NCBI GenBank assembly: GCA_020355165.1
Contig: CP070661.1
Location: 2,168,051 to 2,224,048 of the forward strand
Direction of reading: 5' to 3'
Source of the DNA: Burkholderiales bacterium
GTDB taxonomy: Bacteria > Pseudomonadota > Gammaproteobacteria > Burkholderiales > Burkholderiaceae_F
Length of the DNA: 55,998 nt
Shown here: positions 19,444 through 29,005 of the stretch, in pieces
Position numbering within the stretch: position 1 is the first letter of the stretch
Layout of the letters: each line of letters starts with the position of its first letter
Position numbers and translations under genes: made by a program
Notes under the pieces: model-generated
What the model saw: only the letters and a program-made list of their open reading frames with translations
What the model was told of the DNA's origin: nothing
Database searches by the model: none

Positions 19444-20272
19444 CGCCGCCCCCGCGCGCCACCAGCAGCACTGCCTCCTCGCTGAACACACGGCCCGGGA
19501 TCCTCAGCCTGCCGTCGTTCGTCTCGAGCACGATCGAATCGGCGGTCATCTCGAGAATCCTTCCTTCGTGACCGGCCACCCGGATCGACTGGCCGACAGC
19601 GAACGACTGCCGCGACTGATGTGCGCCGATCAGGTTGGCCACGTGCGTGCGTGCGCCGAGGCTGGTGGCGACGATCACGCCACCGGCGATCGCCAGCAGC
19701 GCAGCGGCAGCGAAGATCGCCAGGAACGTGACCTTGATGCCGATCTGGTCGGCGCCGATCAGGATCGCGCCGATCAGGATCGTCAGCTGCGCCGCGCGCG
19801 CCACGACCGTGCGCTGTGCCGGCGCGATCCGGGTGGCAGCGGTCAGGATCAGGTCGGCGACGAAGCGCGAGGCGATGTAGCCGGCGATGACGATCAGCAG
19901 CCCGGCCACCAGCGTGGGCAGGTAGTCGAGCAGCCTCGCCAGCCACTGGGTGAAGGTGGCCAGCCCCAGCACCTGGGTGGCGGCGGTGACGAAGAACAGC
20001 ATCACCGCCCAGAAGACGATCGTGCCGAGCACGTCCGAGGAGCGCGCCAGCCGTATTCGCGCTGCGCGTCCTTCGCCGAGCAGCCGTGCCAGGCCGGCCT
20101 CGAGCAGCGACAGCGTGCGCTGCGCCAGCACCTGCAGCATTCGGGCGAGCAGCCAGCCGAGCACCAGCAGCAGCACGGCGCCGAGCAGGCTCGGCAGGTA
20201 GGTCATGCCGGCATCGAGCAGCACTTTCGACAGCTCGGCGAGGCGCTCGCCAAGCGAAACGTTCTCGGCCAT
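19436..20272 (-). CDS. Small mechanosensitive-channel-like membrane protein
   Basis: A 278-residue integral membrane protein with an N-terminal helix of the conserved-TM-helix type (YLPSLLGAVLLLVLGWLLARML). Several more membrane segments follow (VFWAVMLFFVTAATQVLGLA, LVAGLLIVIAGYIASRFVAD, LTILIGAILIGADQIGI, AIFAAAALLAIAGGVIVATS), then a short beta-rich C-terminus (VGQSIRVAGHEGRILEMTAD, IPGRVFSEEAVLLV) recalling the MscS beta domain. It probably belongs to the MscS-related TM-helix-repeat group rather than classic MscS. ATG 20272 has AGGAGA upstream. It overlaps the next gene by 8 bases, linking it to the MgtE pair and suggesting a role in ion or osmotic balance. Confidence 0.72.
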   Translation of the reverse strand: MAENVSLGERLAELSKVLLDAGMTYLPSLLGAVLLLVLGWLLARMLQVLAQRTLSLLEAGLARLLGEGRAARIRLARSSDVLGTIVFWAVMLFFVTAATQVLGLATFTQWLARLLDYLPTLVAGLLIVIAGYIASRFVADLILTAATRIAPAQRTVVARAAQLTILIGAILIGADQIGIKVTFLAIFAAAALLAIAGGVIVATSLGARTHVANLIGAHQSRQSFAVGQSIRVAGHEGRILEMTADSIVLETNDGRLRIPGRVFSEEAVLLVARGGGDD

Positions 20273-20322
20273 TGCCGTGGTCTCCTCGATCGCAACCCGG
20301 CCAGCGACCGGACGGTCGCCGC

Positions 20323-20808
20323 CTATTCGTCTGCGGCGACGAAGCTGCCGCTCTTGCCGCCGTGCTTCTCGAGCAGGCGCACGTCGTCGATCACCATGCC
20401 GCGGTCGGCGCTCTTGAGCATGTCGTAGATGGTCAGCAGCCCCACCTGGACCGCGGTCAGCGCCTCCATCTCGACACCGGTCTGTCCCCGCGTCTGCACC
20501 CGCGCCGTGCACTCGACGCTGCTGGTCGCGGCGTCGAGCGAGAACTCGACGGCGATGCGCGTCAGCGCCAGCGGGTGGCACAGCGGGATCAGCTCGCTGG
20601 TCTTCTTGGCGCCCTGGATGGCGGCGATGCGCGCCACGCCCAGCACGTCGCCCTTCTTCGTCGTGCCGGCGCGCACCAGGTCGAGCGTCAGCGGCGACAT
20701 GCGGATGCGGCCGGCCGCTACCGCGACCCTGTGCGTGACCGGCTTGTCGCCGACGTCGACCATGTGGGCCTCGCCGGCAGCGTCGAAGTGGGTCAGCGGA
20801 TTAGTCAT
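20323..20808 (-). CDS. moaC: Cyclic pyranopterin monophosphate synthase
   Basis: Makes cyclic pyranopterin monophosphate in molybdenum cofactor synthesis. The 161-residue product has the full family set: [49 protein letters not shown] and the catalytic region [20 protein letters not shown] followed by [23 protein letters not shown] 20808 gives the standard N-terminus. The channel/MgtE genes follow on the same strand after 50 bases. A molybdoenzyme, the sulfite dehydrogenase at 48633-49832, is also encoded in this window. Confidence 0.96.
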   Translation of the reverse strand: MTNPLTHFDAAGEAHMVDVGDKPVTHRVAVAAGRIRMSPLTLDLVRAGTTKKGDVLGVARIAAIQGAKKTSELIPLCHPLALTRIAVEFSLDAATSSVECTARVQTRGQTGVEMEALTAVQVGLLTIYDMLKSADRGMVIDDVRLLEKHGGKSGSFVAADE

Positions 20809-20916
20809 GCAATCGGTTACAGGACGGAACGAACGAGGCGCCCCGACGGTCTGAGCGTGCATCTATCATACAAACGCACCGCGCCGCGCCCCGCCGCGCC
20901 TCCCGCTGCCGCTTCC

Positions 20917-22464
20917 GTGCCCCTTCTCGTACGCCGCCTGATCGTCGCCGTCCTGTCCTGCGCGCTCGCCGCCCCGGCCGGGATCGCGCCGGCGCGCGCT
21001 CAGGCACCGGAGCTGCCGGCGCTCGGCGACGTCGCCTACGACGACCTGTCGCCGGCCAACGAGCGCCGCTTCGGCGAGCAGATCATGCGCGAGGTGCGGC
21101 GGGATCCGGCCTACCTGGCCGATCCCGATACCCAGGACTACCTGAACGCGCTCGGCTTCAGGCTGGTGTCGGTCAGCCCGGCCCGCTACACGGACTTCGA
21201 GTTCTTCGCCGTCCGCGACGCGATGCTCAACGCCTTCGCCTTTCCGGGCGGCTTCATCGGCGTGCACAGCGGCCTGGTGATCGGTGCCGCCAACGAGTCG
21301 GAGCTGGCCTCGGTGCTGGCGCACGAGATCGGCCACATCGAGCAGCGCCACATCGCCCGCATGCTGGCCAAGCAGCGCGACGGCACCTTCATCGCCATCG
21401 GCGCGCTGCTGCTGGCGCTGCTCGCCGCGCGCAGCGGCTCGTCGTCCAGCGGCGACGCGGCGCAGGCGGCGATCGCCGCCGGCCAGGCCGCCGCCGTGCA
21501 GCAGCAGCTGAACTTCTCCCGCGAGGCCGAGCGCGAGGCCGACCGGGTCGGCTTCCAGATCCTGACCGGCGCCGGCTTCGACCCGGCGGCCATGTCCAGC
21601 TTCTTCACCCGGCTGCAGCAGGGCACGCGCATCTACGAAAGCGCGGCGCCCGAGTACCTGCGCACCCACCCGCTGACCGTCGAGCGGCTGAGCGACATCC
21701 AGAACCGGGCCCGCGAGTCGCGCCTGCTGCCGCGGCCGGATTCGCTCGACTTCCACCTGGTGCGGGCGCGGCTGCGCGTGCTGCAGGACGACAGCCCGCA
21801 GGGCCTGCGCGACTCGGCGCTGCACTTCCGCAGCCAGATCGACAGCCGCTCCGCGCCCTCGCTGACCGCCGCCTACTACGGCCTGGCGCTGGCCTCGACC
21901 ATGCTCGGCGAGCACGGTGCGGCGGTCGAAGCGGCTCGCAACGCGCGCCGCTCGAGCCAGGCGCCGTCGCCGATGCTCGACAAGGTCGTCTCGCAGACGC
22001 TGTACGCCGCCGCCCGCACCGATGCCGAACGGGCCGACGCCGTCCGGCTGGCACGCGAAGCCGCTGCCCGCTACCCGGTGTCGAGGCTGTCGGCGCTGCA
22101 CTACGTCGACCTGCTGCAGAAGAATGGGCATGACGATACGGCGGTCGCCTTCCTGCGCGAGCAGCTGGCGCTTTCGCGCAGCGATCCGCGCCTGTTCGAA
22201 CTGCTGGCGCGCAGCTACGAGCGGCTGGGTCGCCGCACGCTGCAGCACCAGGCGACCGCCGAGCTGTACGTGCTGCTCGGCGCGACGCCGGCGGCGATCG
22301 ACCAGCTGCAGCTGGCCCGCAAGGCCAACGATGCCGACTTCTACACCTTGTCCGAGGTCGACGCGCGGCTGCGCCAGCTGAGCCAGCAGATGCGCGAGTA
22401 CCGCGAGCAGCTGGCCCGCGAAGGGCGCGCACCGGCGGAGCCGGACAAGGGCCAGCGGCGCTGA
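20917..22464 (+). CDS. bepA: M48 family metalloprotease with TPR repeats (BepA-like)
   Basis: Periplasmic zinc protease/chaperone for outer-membrane proteins. The 515-residue protein has a signal peptide ([20 protein letters not shown]) and the conserved [20 protein letters not shown]. The zinc motif HEIGH is in [18 protein letters not shown], with the third ligand in [38 protein letters not shown] and [12 protein letters not shown] follow, then TPR-type helices to the C-terminus. E. coli BepA has 487 residues. GTG 20917 is chosen because it begins the signal peptide directly; GTG 20857 would add 20 residues before it. Neither start has a clear ribosome site. A -10-like TATCAT lies at 20864-20869. 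The gene is divergent from moaC. Confidence 0.9.
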   Translation: MPLLVRRLIVAVLSCALAAPAGIAPARAQAPELPALGDVAYDDLSPANERRFGEQIMREVRRDPAYLADPDTQDYLNALGFRLVSVSPARYTDFEFFAVRDAMLNAFAFPGGFIGVHSGLVIGAANESELASVLAHEIGHIEQRHIARMLAKQRDGTFIAIGALLLALLAARSGSSSSGDAAQAAIAAGQAAAVQQQLNFSREAEREADRVGFQILTGAGFDPAAMSSFFTRLQQGTRIYESAAPEYLRTHPLTVERLSDIQNRARESRLLPRPDSLDFHLVRARLRVLQDDSPQGLRDSALHFRSQIDSRSAPSLTAAYYGLALASTMLGEHGAAVEAARNARRSSQAPSPMLDKVVSQTLYAAARTDAERADAVRLAREAAARYPVSRLSALHYVDLLQKNGHDDTAVAFLREQLALSRSDPRLFELLARSYERLGRRTLQHQATAELYVLLGATPAAIDQLQLARKANDADFYTLSEVDARLRQLSQQMREYREQLAREGRAPAEPDKGQRR

Positions 22465-22549
22465 GCCGCGGCCAGCCGTGGCGCCGGCCGGGCCGGCCGC
22501 GGAAATCGGCGAAAATCGCCCCTGCTCCGCCGCTGCACCATTTTCCCTG

Positions 22550-23638
22550 ATGGACACCCAAGCTCATCACGCCGCCGACGTGCTGCACGGCGGTAAGCCG
22601 GCGCCGATCGAGACCGACGCGGTCATCGTCGGCGCCGGACCGGTCGGCCTGTTCCAGGTCTTCGAACTCGGCCTGCTCGAGATCAGGGCGCACGTCATCG
22701 ACTCGCTGGCCACCGTCGGCGGCCAGTGCGTCGAGCTGTACCCGGACAAGCCGATCTACGACATCCCGGCGGTGCCCGTGTGCACCGGGCAGGAGCTGAC
22801 CGACGCGCTGATGAAGCAGATCGCGCCGTTCGGGGCGACCTTTCACCTCAGCCAGGAGGTGACGGTGCTGAAGAAGTTCCACGACGGCCGCTTCTTCCTG
22901 CAGACCTCGCACGGCACCCGCTTCCTCACCAGGACCGTGTTCATCGCCGCCGGCGTCGGCAGCTTCCAGCCGCGGCTGCTGAAGGTCGAGGGGATCGACC
23001 GGTTCCACGGCTCGCAGCTGTTCTACCGGGTCAAGGACCCGGCGCGGTTCCACGGCAAGCACCTGGTCATCTGCGGCGGCGGCGACTCGGCGCTGGACTG
23101 GACGCTGAACCTGGTCGGCCAGGCCGAGAGCGTGATCCTGCTGCACCGGCGCGACGGCTTCCGTGCCGCGCCGGCGTCGGTGGCGAAGATGCGCGAGCTG
23201 GTCGACCGCCACCAGATGCAGTTCATGATCGGCACGGTCGGCGGCTTCGAGGAGCGCGACGGCCGCATGACCGGCATCCGCGTCGCCTCGCCCGACGGCG
23301 TCACGCGGCGGGTGCCGCTGGACGCGTTGCTGGTGTTCTTCGGCCTGTCGCCCAGGCTCGGGCCGATCGCGCACTGGGGGCTGGCGCTCGAGCGCAAGCA
23401 GATCGTGGTCGACACCGCGAAGTTCGAGACCGACGTGCCCGGCATCTTCGCGGTCGGCGACATCAACACCTACCCGGGCAAGAAGAAGCTGATCCTGTCG
23501 GGCTTCCACGAGGCGGCGCTGGCCGCCTTCGGCGCGGCGAACTACGTCTTCCCGGACAGGAAGATCCACCTGCAGTACACCACCACCAGCCCGAAGCTGC
23601 ACAAGGTGCTCGGCGTCGAGACGCCGACGTTCGACTGA
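22550..23638 (+). CDS. Ferredoxin/flavodoxin--NADP+ reductase, thioredoxin-reductase-like type
   Basis: FAD enzyme that moves electrons between NADPH and ferredoxin or flavodoxin, 362 residues. The FAD-binding [20 protein letters not shown] is at residues 24-43, followed by [20 protein letters not shown], the NADPH-binding [20 protein letters not shown] and the C-terminal [19 protein letters not shown]. The CxxC redox motif of thioredoxin reductase is missing, and the GGQC(V/T)xLYP(D/E)K segment is characteristic of the TrxR-like FNR (YumC) group. The ATG at 22550 gives a short leader before the Rossmann fold. It is convergent with the next gene, 5 bases apart. Confidence 0.92.
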   Translation: MDTQAHHAADVLHGGKPAPIETDAVIVGAGPVGLFQVFELGLLEIRAHVIDSLATVGGQCVELYPDKPIYDIPAVPVCTGQELTDALMKQIAPFGATFHLSQEVTVLKKFHDGRFFLQTSHGTRFLTRTVFIAAGVGSFQPRLLKVEGIDRFHGSQLFYRVKDPARFHGKHLVICGGGDSALDWTLNLVGQAESVILLHRRDGFRAAPASVAKMRELVDRHQMQFMIGTVGGFEERDGRMTGIRVASPDGVTRRVPLDALLVFFGLSPRLGPIAHWGLALERKQIVVDTAKFETDVPGIFAVGDINTYPGKKKLILSGFHEAALAAFGAANYVFPDRKIHLQYTTTSPKLHKVLGVETPTFD

Positions 23639-23643
23639 TCCGG

Positions 23644-24219
23644 CTAGTCCTCAGCCGGCTGGCGCTGGAAGCCGAACCGCGCCGCAGCCTCGCCGGCGTG
23701 CATGCGGCGCACCGGCACGAGCCCGCCGGCGAGGCCGAGGTGCCCGGCATCGAGCCAGGCGTCGCCGTCGCCGCCGAGCCAATGCCGCAGCTGGCCCTCG
23801 CGCAGCGGCGTTGCCTCGCCGTCGACCAGCGCCGGCAGCAGAAGCGGCAGGTCGCGGTCGTCGAGGCTTCCCGGCCCGAGTTCGGTCTGCAGCAGCAGGC
23901 TGCCGCCGTCGAGCAGCGCCGCCGCCTGAAGCCGGCGCGGGCGCCGGCCGGTGTGGGTCAGCACCCGGCGATCGCCGTGCAGCCGGTACGACCACGGCGC
24001 GAGCTCGAGCTCGACGTACACCCGCTGCGGGCCGTTCTGGAAGAACCAGCGGCCGCGGTCGTCGCAGGCGTAGTTGCGGCCGATGAACTCGCGCATCGCC
24101 GCATGGGCGATCGGCTCGCCGCGCAGCCGCCACTCGCCGCGCGCGGTGAGCGACAGCCAGCCGTAGACCGCCGGCACGCGCGGCCACCTTGCGATCGCGG
24201 CCAGCACGCTTTCATCCAT
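23644..24219 (-). CDS. Conserved betaproteobacterial protein of unknown function (DUF2946/DUF2944-like)
   Basis: A 191-residue soluble protein that I recognise as a conserved Burkholderiales family. I recall a DUF number near 2946 but am not certain of it. Visible signature segments are WPRVPAVYGWLSLTARGEW, EFIGRNYACDDRGRWFFQNG, PQRVYVELELAPWSYRL, GSLLLQTELG and a C-terminal WLGGDGDAWLDAGHLGLAGG. No signal peptide or membrane helix is seen. ATG 24219 starts the conserved region. It is divergent from the SDR gene. No function is proposed. Confidence 0.75.
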   Translation of the reverse strand: MDESVLAAIARWPRVPAVYGWLSLTARGEWRLRGEPIAHAAMREFIGRNYACDDRGRWFFQNGPQRVYVELELAPWSYRLHGDRRVLTHTGRRPRRLQAAALLDGGSLLLQTELGPGSLDDRDLPLLLPALVDGEATPLREGQLRHWLGGDGDAWLDAGHLGLAGGLVPVRRMHAGEAAARFGFQRQPAED

Positions 24220-24301
24220 GGCGGCGAGCTTAGCGGCAGCCGCCGCCAGCGGATAAGCTCGCCCCTTGCCCACAACCGTCGACGTTAGAGGGAGACAGAC
24301 G

Positions 24302-25054
24302 ATGAGCGAAACGACACGCAAGGTCGCCGTGGTGACCGGCGCCGGCACCGGCATCGGCCGCGCCTGCGCGCTGGCGCTGGCCCGCGCCGGCTACGCGGTG
24401 ACGCTGGCCGGCCGCAGGCAGGAGGCGCTGCAGGCGACCGCCGCCGCCGCCGACGGCGAGACGCTGGTCGCGCCGTGCGACGTCGCCGACGCGGCGGCGG
24501 TCGAGCGGATGTTCGAGGCGACGGTGCAGCGCTTCGGCCGCGTCGACGTGCTGTTCAACAACGCCGGCAGCGGCGCGCCGGCGGTGCCGATCGACGAACT
24601 GAGCGTCGAGCAGTGGCGCGCGGTGGTCGATGCCAACCTGCACGGCTCGTTCCTCTGTGCGCGGCAGGCAGTGCGGATCATGAAGCGGCAGACGCCGCAG
24701 GGCGGCCGCATCATCAACAACGGCTCGATCTCGGCGCACGCGCCGCGGCCGAACTCGACGCCCTACACGGCGACCAAGCACGCGATCACCGGCCTGACCA
24801 AGTGCCTGTCGCTCGACGGCCGGCCGTTCAACATCGCCTGCGGCCAGATCGACATCGGCAATGCCGCCACCGAGATGACCGAGCGGATGAGAAACGGCGT
24901 GCCGCAGGCCGACGGCCGCATCGCCGTGGAGCCGCGCATGGACGTCGAGCACGTGGCGCAGGCGGTGGTCTTCATGGCCGGGCTGCCGCTCGAATCGAAC
25001 GTGCAGTTCATGACCATCATGGCCACCAACATGCCGTTCGTCGGGCGGGGCTAG
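24302..25054 (+). CDS. Short-chain dehydrogenase/reductase
   Basis: NAD(P)-dependent SDR oxidoreductase, 250 residues. The cofactor motif TGxxxGxG is at [20 protein letters not shown] (residues 11-30). [11 protein letters not shown] contains the NNAG motif. The catalytic Ser-Tyr-Lys sits in [20 protein letters not shown] plus KHAITG. The ATG at 24302 is preceded by GAGGGAGA and by a -10-like TAAGCT at 24254-24259. The substrate is unknown and the neighbours do not indicate one. Confidence 0.92.
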   Translation: MSETTRKVAVVTGAGTGIGRACALALARAGYAVTLAGRRQEALQATAAAADGETLVAPCDVADAAAVERMFEATVQRFGRVDVLFNNAGSGAPAVPIDELSVEQWRAVVDANLHGSFLCARQAVRIMKRQTPQGGRIINNGSISAHAPRPNSTPYTATKHAITGLTKCLSLDGRPFNIACGQIDIGNAATEMTERMRNGVPQADGRIAVEPRMDVEHVAQAVVFMAGLPLESNVQFMTIMATNMPFVGRG

Positions 25055-25060
25055 CGCCGG

Positions 25061-26035
25061 CTACAGGCCCTGCTCGAAGAAGCGGAACAGGCGCTCCGGC
25101 AGGAAGCCGAGGTCGGCGGCAAAGCCGCCGCGGGCGAAGCCGATGTGGCCGCCGTGCGCCGGCTGCTCCAGGTGCACGAAGCGCGAGACCTCCGCCGCGC
25201 GCGGCAGGCTCGCCGCCGGCACGAACGGATCGTTGCGCGCGTTGAGCACCAGGTGCGGCACCTCGACCGCCGGCAGCCACGGCTTGCCCGAGGCGCGCGA
25301 CCAGTAGTCATCGGTGTCGCGAAAGCCGTGCACCGGCGCCGTGTAGGCGTCGTCGAACTCGTACAGGTTGCGGCTGGCGCGGATCGCCTCGGCCGAGGCC
25401 GTGCCGGGAAAGCGCGCGGTCTTCGCCAGCGCCTTGCCGCGCAGCGTGGCGAGAAACATCTTCGTGTAGATCATGTTGACGCCGCGGGACAGCGCCGCCC
25501 CGCCGGCGGCGAGATCGAGCGGCGAGCCGACCGAGGCCGCCGCGGCGACGAAGCTCGCCTCGCTGCCGCGCTCGCCGAGCCACTTGGCGAGCATGTTGCC
25601 GCCGAGCGAGATGCCGGCCGCGTGCAGCGACGCCTGCGGATAGCGCGCCTTAACCCGGCGCAGGATCCAGTCGCCCTCGTCCGAATCGCCCGAGTGGTAG
25701 GCGCGCGGCAGGCGGTTCGGCTCGCCGGAGCAGCCGCGGAAGTGCGGCACCAGGCCGCGCCAGCCGCGGTCGGCGGCAGCGCGCATGACCGACCGCGCGT
25801 AGTGCGACTGCGAGCAGCCCTCCAGTCCGTGGAACAGCACCAGCACCGGCGCGTCGGCACCGGCCGGCTCGGGCAGCGCGAAGTCGACGTCGATGAAGTC
25901 GCCATCCGGCGTCTCCCATCGCTCGCGGCGGTACTCGACCGACGGCAGCGGCAGCAGCCGCGCCGGCACGATCGTCTGCAGATGCGCCCCCGGCAGCCAC
26001 AGCGGTGCGCGGTAAGTGGACTCGATCAGAGGCAT
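25061..26035 (-). CDS. yheT: Alpha/beta hydrolase, YheT family
   Basis: Predicted esterase-type hydrolase of 324 residues. The YheT/ABHD1-3 hallmarks are PLWLPGAHLQTIVPARL, VLVLFHGLEGCSQSHYARSV (oxyanion region), RGLVPHFRGCSGEPNRLPRA and the nucleophile elbow HAAGISLGGNMLAKWLG (GxSxG). HLVLNARNDPFVP and the late His in AHGGHIGFARGG complete the triad. ATG 26035 follows a TTG codon that could also serve as a start. It is the last gene of the ilvE operon as drawn; natural substrates of the family are uncertain. Confidence 0.9.
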   Translation of the reverse strand: MPLIESTYRAPLWLPGAHLQTIVPARLLPLPSVEYRRERWETPDGDFIDVDFALPEPAGADAPVLVLFHGLEGCSQSHYARSVMRAAADRGWRGLVPHFRGCSGEPNRLPRAYHSGDSDEGDWILRRVKARYPQASLHAAGISLGGNMLAKWLGERGSEASFVAAAASVGSPLDLAAGGAALSRGVNMIYTKMFLATLRGKALAKTARFPGTASAEAIRASRNLYEFDDAYTAPVHGFRDTDDYWSRASGKPWLPAVEVPHLVLNARNDPFVPAASLPRAAEVSRFVHLEQPAHGGHIGFARGGFAADLGFLPERLFRFFEQGL

Positions 26036-26138
26036 CAACGAAGCGCGGCTGCCGGCAGCGACGGCGGCGCGCCAATTTGCCTTTCCGCCGCGGGCGCGCG
26101 TGCGATCGCGCCAGCGATCGCGTACACGCGCCGCGCCC

Positions 26139-26582
26139 TCAATGCAGCGGCCCGCTCGGCGACTCGACCTCGGTGGCCTGGCCTTCCGGCGCCGCCGAGG
26201 CGTGGTGCAGCACCATCTTCCAGCCCGCCGGCGTCTTGACGTAGGCGTTGGTGGCGATCACGTGCACGACCTTCTGCGACCGTCCCTGCTGCACCAGGAT
26301 CTCCTCGACCACGTTATGCAGCGCGATGGTCGGCGTCTCCAGCGTCTTCTTCGATGCGGGGCGGATGCGCAGCGGGCCGTTGGCGAGGATCGCCCGCCAC
26401 GAGCCGGTCACCGCGGCGTGGCCCTGCAGGCGGGGACCGTTCGGATGGACGCAGCAGATGTCGGCGTCGTCGAGCCACAGGTCGACCGCGGCATCGGCGT
26501 CGGCCGTCTCGAGTGCCTCGTAGAAAGCCCGCTCGCACTCGTCGCTGGAAGCGAACAGCAGCGGCTTGGCAATTCTCGACAC
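26139..26582 (-). CDS. SnoaL/NTF2-like domain protein
   Basis: A 147-residue protein with a cone-shaped NTF2-like fold. ECERAFYEALETADADAAVD and LWLDDADICCVHPNGPRLQG form the N-terminal helix and ligand cavity. HAAVTGSWRAILANGPLRIR, VHVIATNAYVKTPAGWKMVL and a terminal HHASAAPEG follow. The pattern matches the ketosteroid-isomerase-like YybH/SnoaL_3 group, in which many members have no known reaction. It sits 13 bases after the zinc-finger gene in the ilvE operon, so it is cotranscribed with branched-chain amino-acid metabolism, though no direct link is evident. Confidence 0.82.
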   Translation of the reverse strand: MSRIAKPLLFASSDECERAFYEALETADADAAVDLWLDDADICCVHPNGPRLQGHAAVTGSWRAILANGPLRIRPASKKTLETPTIALHNVVEEILVQQGRSQKVVHVIATNAYVKTPAGWKMVLHHASAAPEGQATEVESPSGPLH

Positions 26583-26595
26583 GGCCGCTCCCGCC

Positions 26596-26799
26596 TCAGT
26601 GCCCGCTCACCTTCTCGCCCGCCTTCAGCCGGTAGCGCGTGCCGCAGTAAGGGCACATCGCCTCGCCCCGGGTGGCCACGTCGAGGAAGACGCGCGGGTG
26701 GTGGTTCCAAACCGGCATCTGCGGGTTCGGGCAGAAGGCCGGGAGGTCCTTCGCCGCCAGCTCGACCACCGGTGACTCGGTCGCCATCGTCATCGTCAT
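26596..26799 (-). CDS. Small zinc-finger domain protein
   Basis: A 67-residue protein with a C-x(n)-H-x(n)-C-x2-C zinc site: FCPNPQMPVWNHHPRVFLDV supplies Cys and His, MCPYCGTRYRL the last two Cys. This is the bacterial relative of the zinc finger found in the mitochondrial complex I subunit NDUFS6. In Betaproteobacteria it very often follows ilvE, as here, with ATGA overlapping the ilvE stop. Three in-frame ATG codons (26799, 26793, 26787) are possible starts; the first is chosen for the overlap. Confidence 0.88.
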   Translation of the reverse strand: MTMTMATESPVVELAAKDLPAFCPNPQMPVWNHHPRVFLDVATRGEAMCPYCGTRYRLKAGEKVSGH

Positions 26800-27716
26800 A
26801 CCGCGGTCAGCCACCGCCGGTACTTCTCGGCACGGCCGTTGACCGCGTCGAAGAACAGGCTCTGGATCTTCTCGGTGAGCGGGCCGCGGCTGCCGGCGCC
26901 GATCGTGCGGCCGTCGACCTCGCGGATCGGCGTCACCTCGGCGGCAGTGCCGGTGAAGAAGGCCTCGTCGGCGAGGTAGACGTCGTCGCGCGTCATCGGC
27001 TTGGCGGTGACGGTGTGGCCGAGGTCGCGCGCCAGCTCGATGATCGACGCCCGCGTGATGCCGGTCAGCCCGGAGACCATCTGCGGCTCGAAGATCTGGC
27101 CGTCGCGGACCACGAACAGGTTCTCGCCGGCGCCTTCGGCGACGAAACCCTGCGTGTCGAGCAGCAGCGCCTCGTCGTAGCCGTCGTTGGTCGCCTCCAG
27201 GTTGGCCAGGATCGAGTTGACGTAGTGGCCCGCGGTCTTCGAGCGCACCATCGACACGTTGATGTGGTGCCGCGCATAAGACGAGGTCTTGACGCGGATG
27301 CCCTTCTGCAGCCCCTCTTCGCCGAGATAGGCGCCCCAGGGCCAGGCGGCGATCGCCACGTGCACCTTGGCGCCCTTGGGGCTGACGCCCATCTTCTCCG
27401 AGCCGTAGAAAGCCAGCGGCCGGATGTAGCAGGACTCCAGCTTGTTGGCCCGCACGACCTCGCGCTGCGCCTCGTTCAGCTGCTCGCGCGAGAAGGGAAG
27501 CTCCATCAGGAAGATCTTCGCCGAGTTGAAGAGGCGATCGGTGTGCTCCTGCAGGCGGAAGATCGCCGGGCCGCTGGCGGTCTTGTAGGCGCGCACGCCC
27601 TCGAACACGGCCAGCCCGTAGTGCAGCGAGTGCGTCAGCACGTGCGTGTTCGCATCGCGCCACGGCACCAGTTTTCCGTCGTACCAGATGAACCCGTCGC
27701 GGTCGGCCATCGACAT
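26796..27716 (-). CDS. ilvE: Branched-chain amino-acid aminotransferase
   Basis: PLP enzyme for the last step of Leu, Ile and Val synthesis, 306 residues. FIWYDGKLVPWRDANTHVLT opens the fold-type IV aminotransferase. The PLP lysine is near residue 160 in RSKTAGHYVNSILANLEA. GFVAEGAGENLFVVRDG and the class IV signature ITRASIIELARDLG follow, with DEAFFTGTAAEVTPIREVDG near the C-terminus. The ATG at 27716 has GGGAGAGAAGAA before it. It is the first gene of an operon with the zinc-finger, SnoaL-like and YheT genes. azlCD, encoding a branched-chain amino-acid exporter, lie 1.3 kb away on the other strand. Confidence 0.96.
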   Translation of the reverse strand: MSMADRDGFIWYDGKLVPWRDANTHVLTHSLHYGLAVFEGVRAYKTASGPAIFRLQEHTDRLFNSAKIFLMELPFSREQLNEAQREVVRANKLESCYIRPLAFYGSEKMGVSPKGAKVHVAIAAWPWGAYLGEEGLQKGIRVKTSSYARHHINVSMVRSKTAGHYVNSILANLEATNDGYDEALLLDTQGFVAEGAGENLFVVRDGQIFEPQMVSGLTGITRASIIELARDLGHTVTAKPMTRDDVYLADEAFFTGTAAEVTPIREVDGRTIGAGSRGPLTEKIQSLFFDAVNGRAEKYRRWLTAV

Positions 27717-27743
27717 TTCTTCTCTCCCGGCTCGGAAGCATCG

Positions 27744-27784
27744 ATTCTAGCCGCGCGGCCTGCGCACAAGCGCGGACGTAGAAT
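27744..27784. promoter_or_regulatory. Divergent promoters for ilvE and the MFS gene
   Basis: Two TAGAAT boxes face away from each other: minus strand 27749-27744 for ilvE, and plus strand 27779-27784 for the MFS transporter. The plus-strand box is followed by CCGCGCCC and lies 8 bases from the GTG start, so the MFS mRNA would be essentially leaderless. Confidence 0.45.
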
Positions 27785-27792
27785 CCGCGCCC

Positions 27793-28995
27793 GTGCCCTC
27801 CGATGCATCCCGCGCCCGCCGGCAGATCCTGCTGCTGGTCACCTGCCAGGCGCTGCTTTACGTCAACAACGTCACCCTGATCACCGTCAACGGCCTGGTC
27901 GGCATGGCGCTGGCGCCGACGCCGCTGCTGGCGACGCTGCCGGTGACCACCTACATCGCCGGCGCGGCGCTGACCACGCTGCCGGCGTCGCTGGCCATGG
28001 GCCGCTGGGGCCGGCGCGCCGGCTTCATGTTCGGCACCACGATGGGCTTCGCCGGCACCTCGATCGCCGCCGTCGGCGTCTTCAGGTCCAGCTTCGTGCT
28101 GCTGTGCGCCGGCACCTTCGTGGTCGGGCTTTACAACGCGTTCGCGCAGTACATGCGCTTTGCCGCCGCCGACGTCGCCGATGCCTACGCGCCCGAACTG
28201 AAGGAGCGCGCCATCTCCTGGGTGCTGGCCGGCGGCCTCGCCGGCGGCATCGTCGGCCCGCAGGTCAGCAAGCTCACCCGCGACGCGCTGCCGACCACCT
28301 TCGCCGGCACCTACCTTGCGCTGTCGGCCATTGCGCTCGCCGCCTGCGCGGTCGCCAGCCGGCTGCGCATTCCCGGACCGCACGCGATGAGCAGCGGCGG
28401 CACGGCACGGCCGCTGAAGGCCGTCGCCGCCCAGCCTGCCTTCATCGTCGCCGTGCTGGCCGGCGCGGTCAGCTACGGCGCGATGAACCTGCTGATGACC
28501 GCCACCCCGCTGGCGATGAAGGTCTGCGGCTTCGGCTACCCGCAGGCCGCCGACGTGATCATGTGGCACGTCATCGCGATGTTCGCGCCCGGCTTCTTCA
28601 CCGGCGCGCTGCTGCGCCGCTACGGCCGGGAAAGAGTGATGCTGGCCGGTTGCGCGCTGATGTTCGGCACCGTGGCCGTCGCCCACGCGGGCCTCACCTA
28701 CTGGCACTTCTGGATCGCCCTGTTCGCGCTCGGCATCGGCTGGAACTTCATGTTCACCGGCGCCACCGCGCTGCTGACCTCGACCTACCGGCCGGCGGAG
28801 AAGGCGCGCGTGCAGGGAATCAACGACCTCGCGGTTTTCCTGACCATGATCACTTCGTCGGCCGCCTCCGGCGCGCTGCTGTCGGCCACCGGCTGGACCG
28901 ATCTGAACCTGTACTCGCTGCCGGCGATCGCGCTGGCGACGGCGGCGCTGATATGGCTGCACTGGCTGCACACGCGCCGCCCGGCTGCCGCTTGA
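27793..28995 (+). CDS. Major facilitator superfamily transporter
   Basis: A 400-residue inner-membrane transporter with about 12 hydrophobic segments. QILLLVTCQALLYVNNVTLI is the first. The MFS loop motif between helices 2 and 3 appears as MGRWGRRAGFMFGTTMGFAG (G-x3-D/R-R-x-G-R-R form). A matching second-half loop is LLRRYGRERVMLAGCALMFG, and the last helices end at ALATAALIWLHWLHTRRPAA. It starts at GTG 27793, right at the predicted transcription start. The substrate is unknown; position next to ilvE and azlCD hints at an organic or amino acid. Confidence 0.88.
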   Translation: MPSDASRARRQILLLVTCQALLYVNNVTLITVNGLVGMALAPTPLLATLPVTTYIAGAALTTLPASLAMGRWGRRAGFMFGTTMGFAGTSIAAVGVFRSSFVLLCAGTFVVGLYNAFAQYMRFAAADVADAYAPELKERAISWVLAGGLAGGIVGPQVSKLTRDALPTTFAGTYLALSAIALAACAVASRLRIPGPHAMSSGGTARPLKAVAAQPAFIVAVLAGAVSYGAMNLLMTATPLAMKVCGFGYPQAADVIMWHVIAMFAPGFFTGALLRRYGRERVMLAGCALMFGTVAVAHAGLTYWHFWIALFALGIGWNFMFTGATALLTSTYRPAEKARVQGINDLAVFLTMITSSAASGALLSATGWTDLNLYSLPAIALATAALIWLHWLHTRRPAAA

Positions 28996-29005
28996 ACGGC
29001 GCCGG

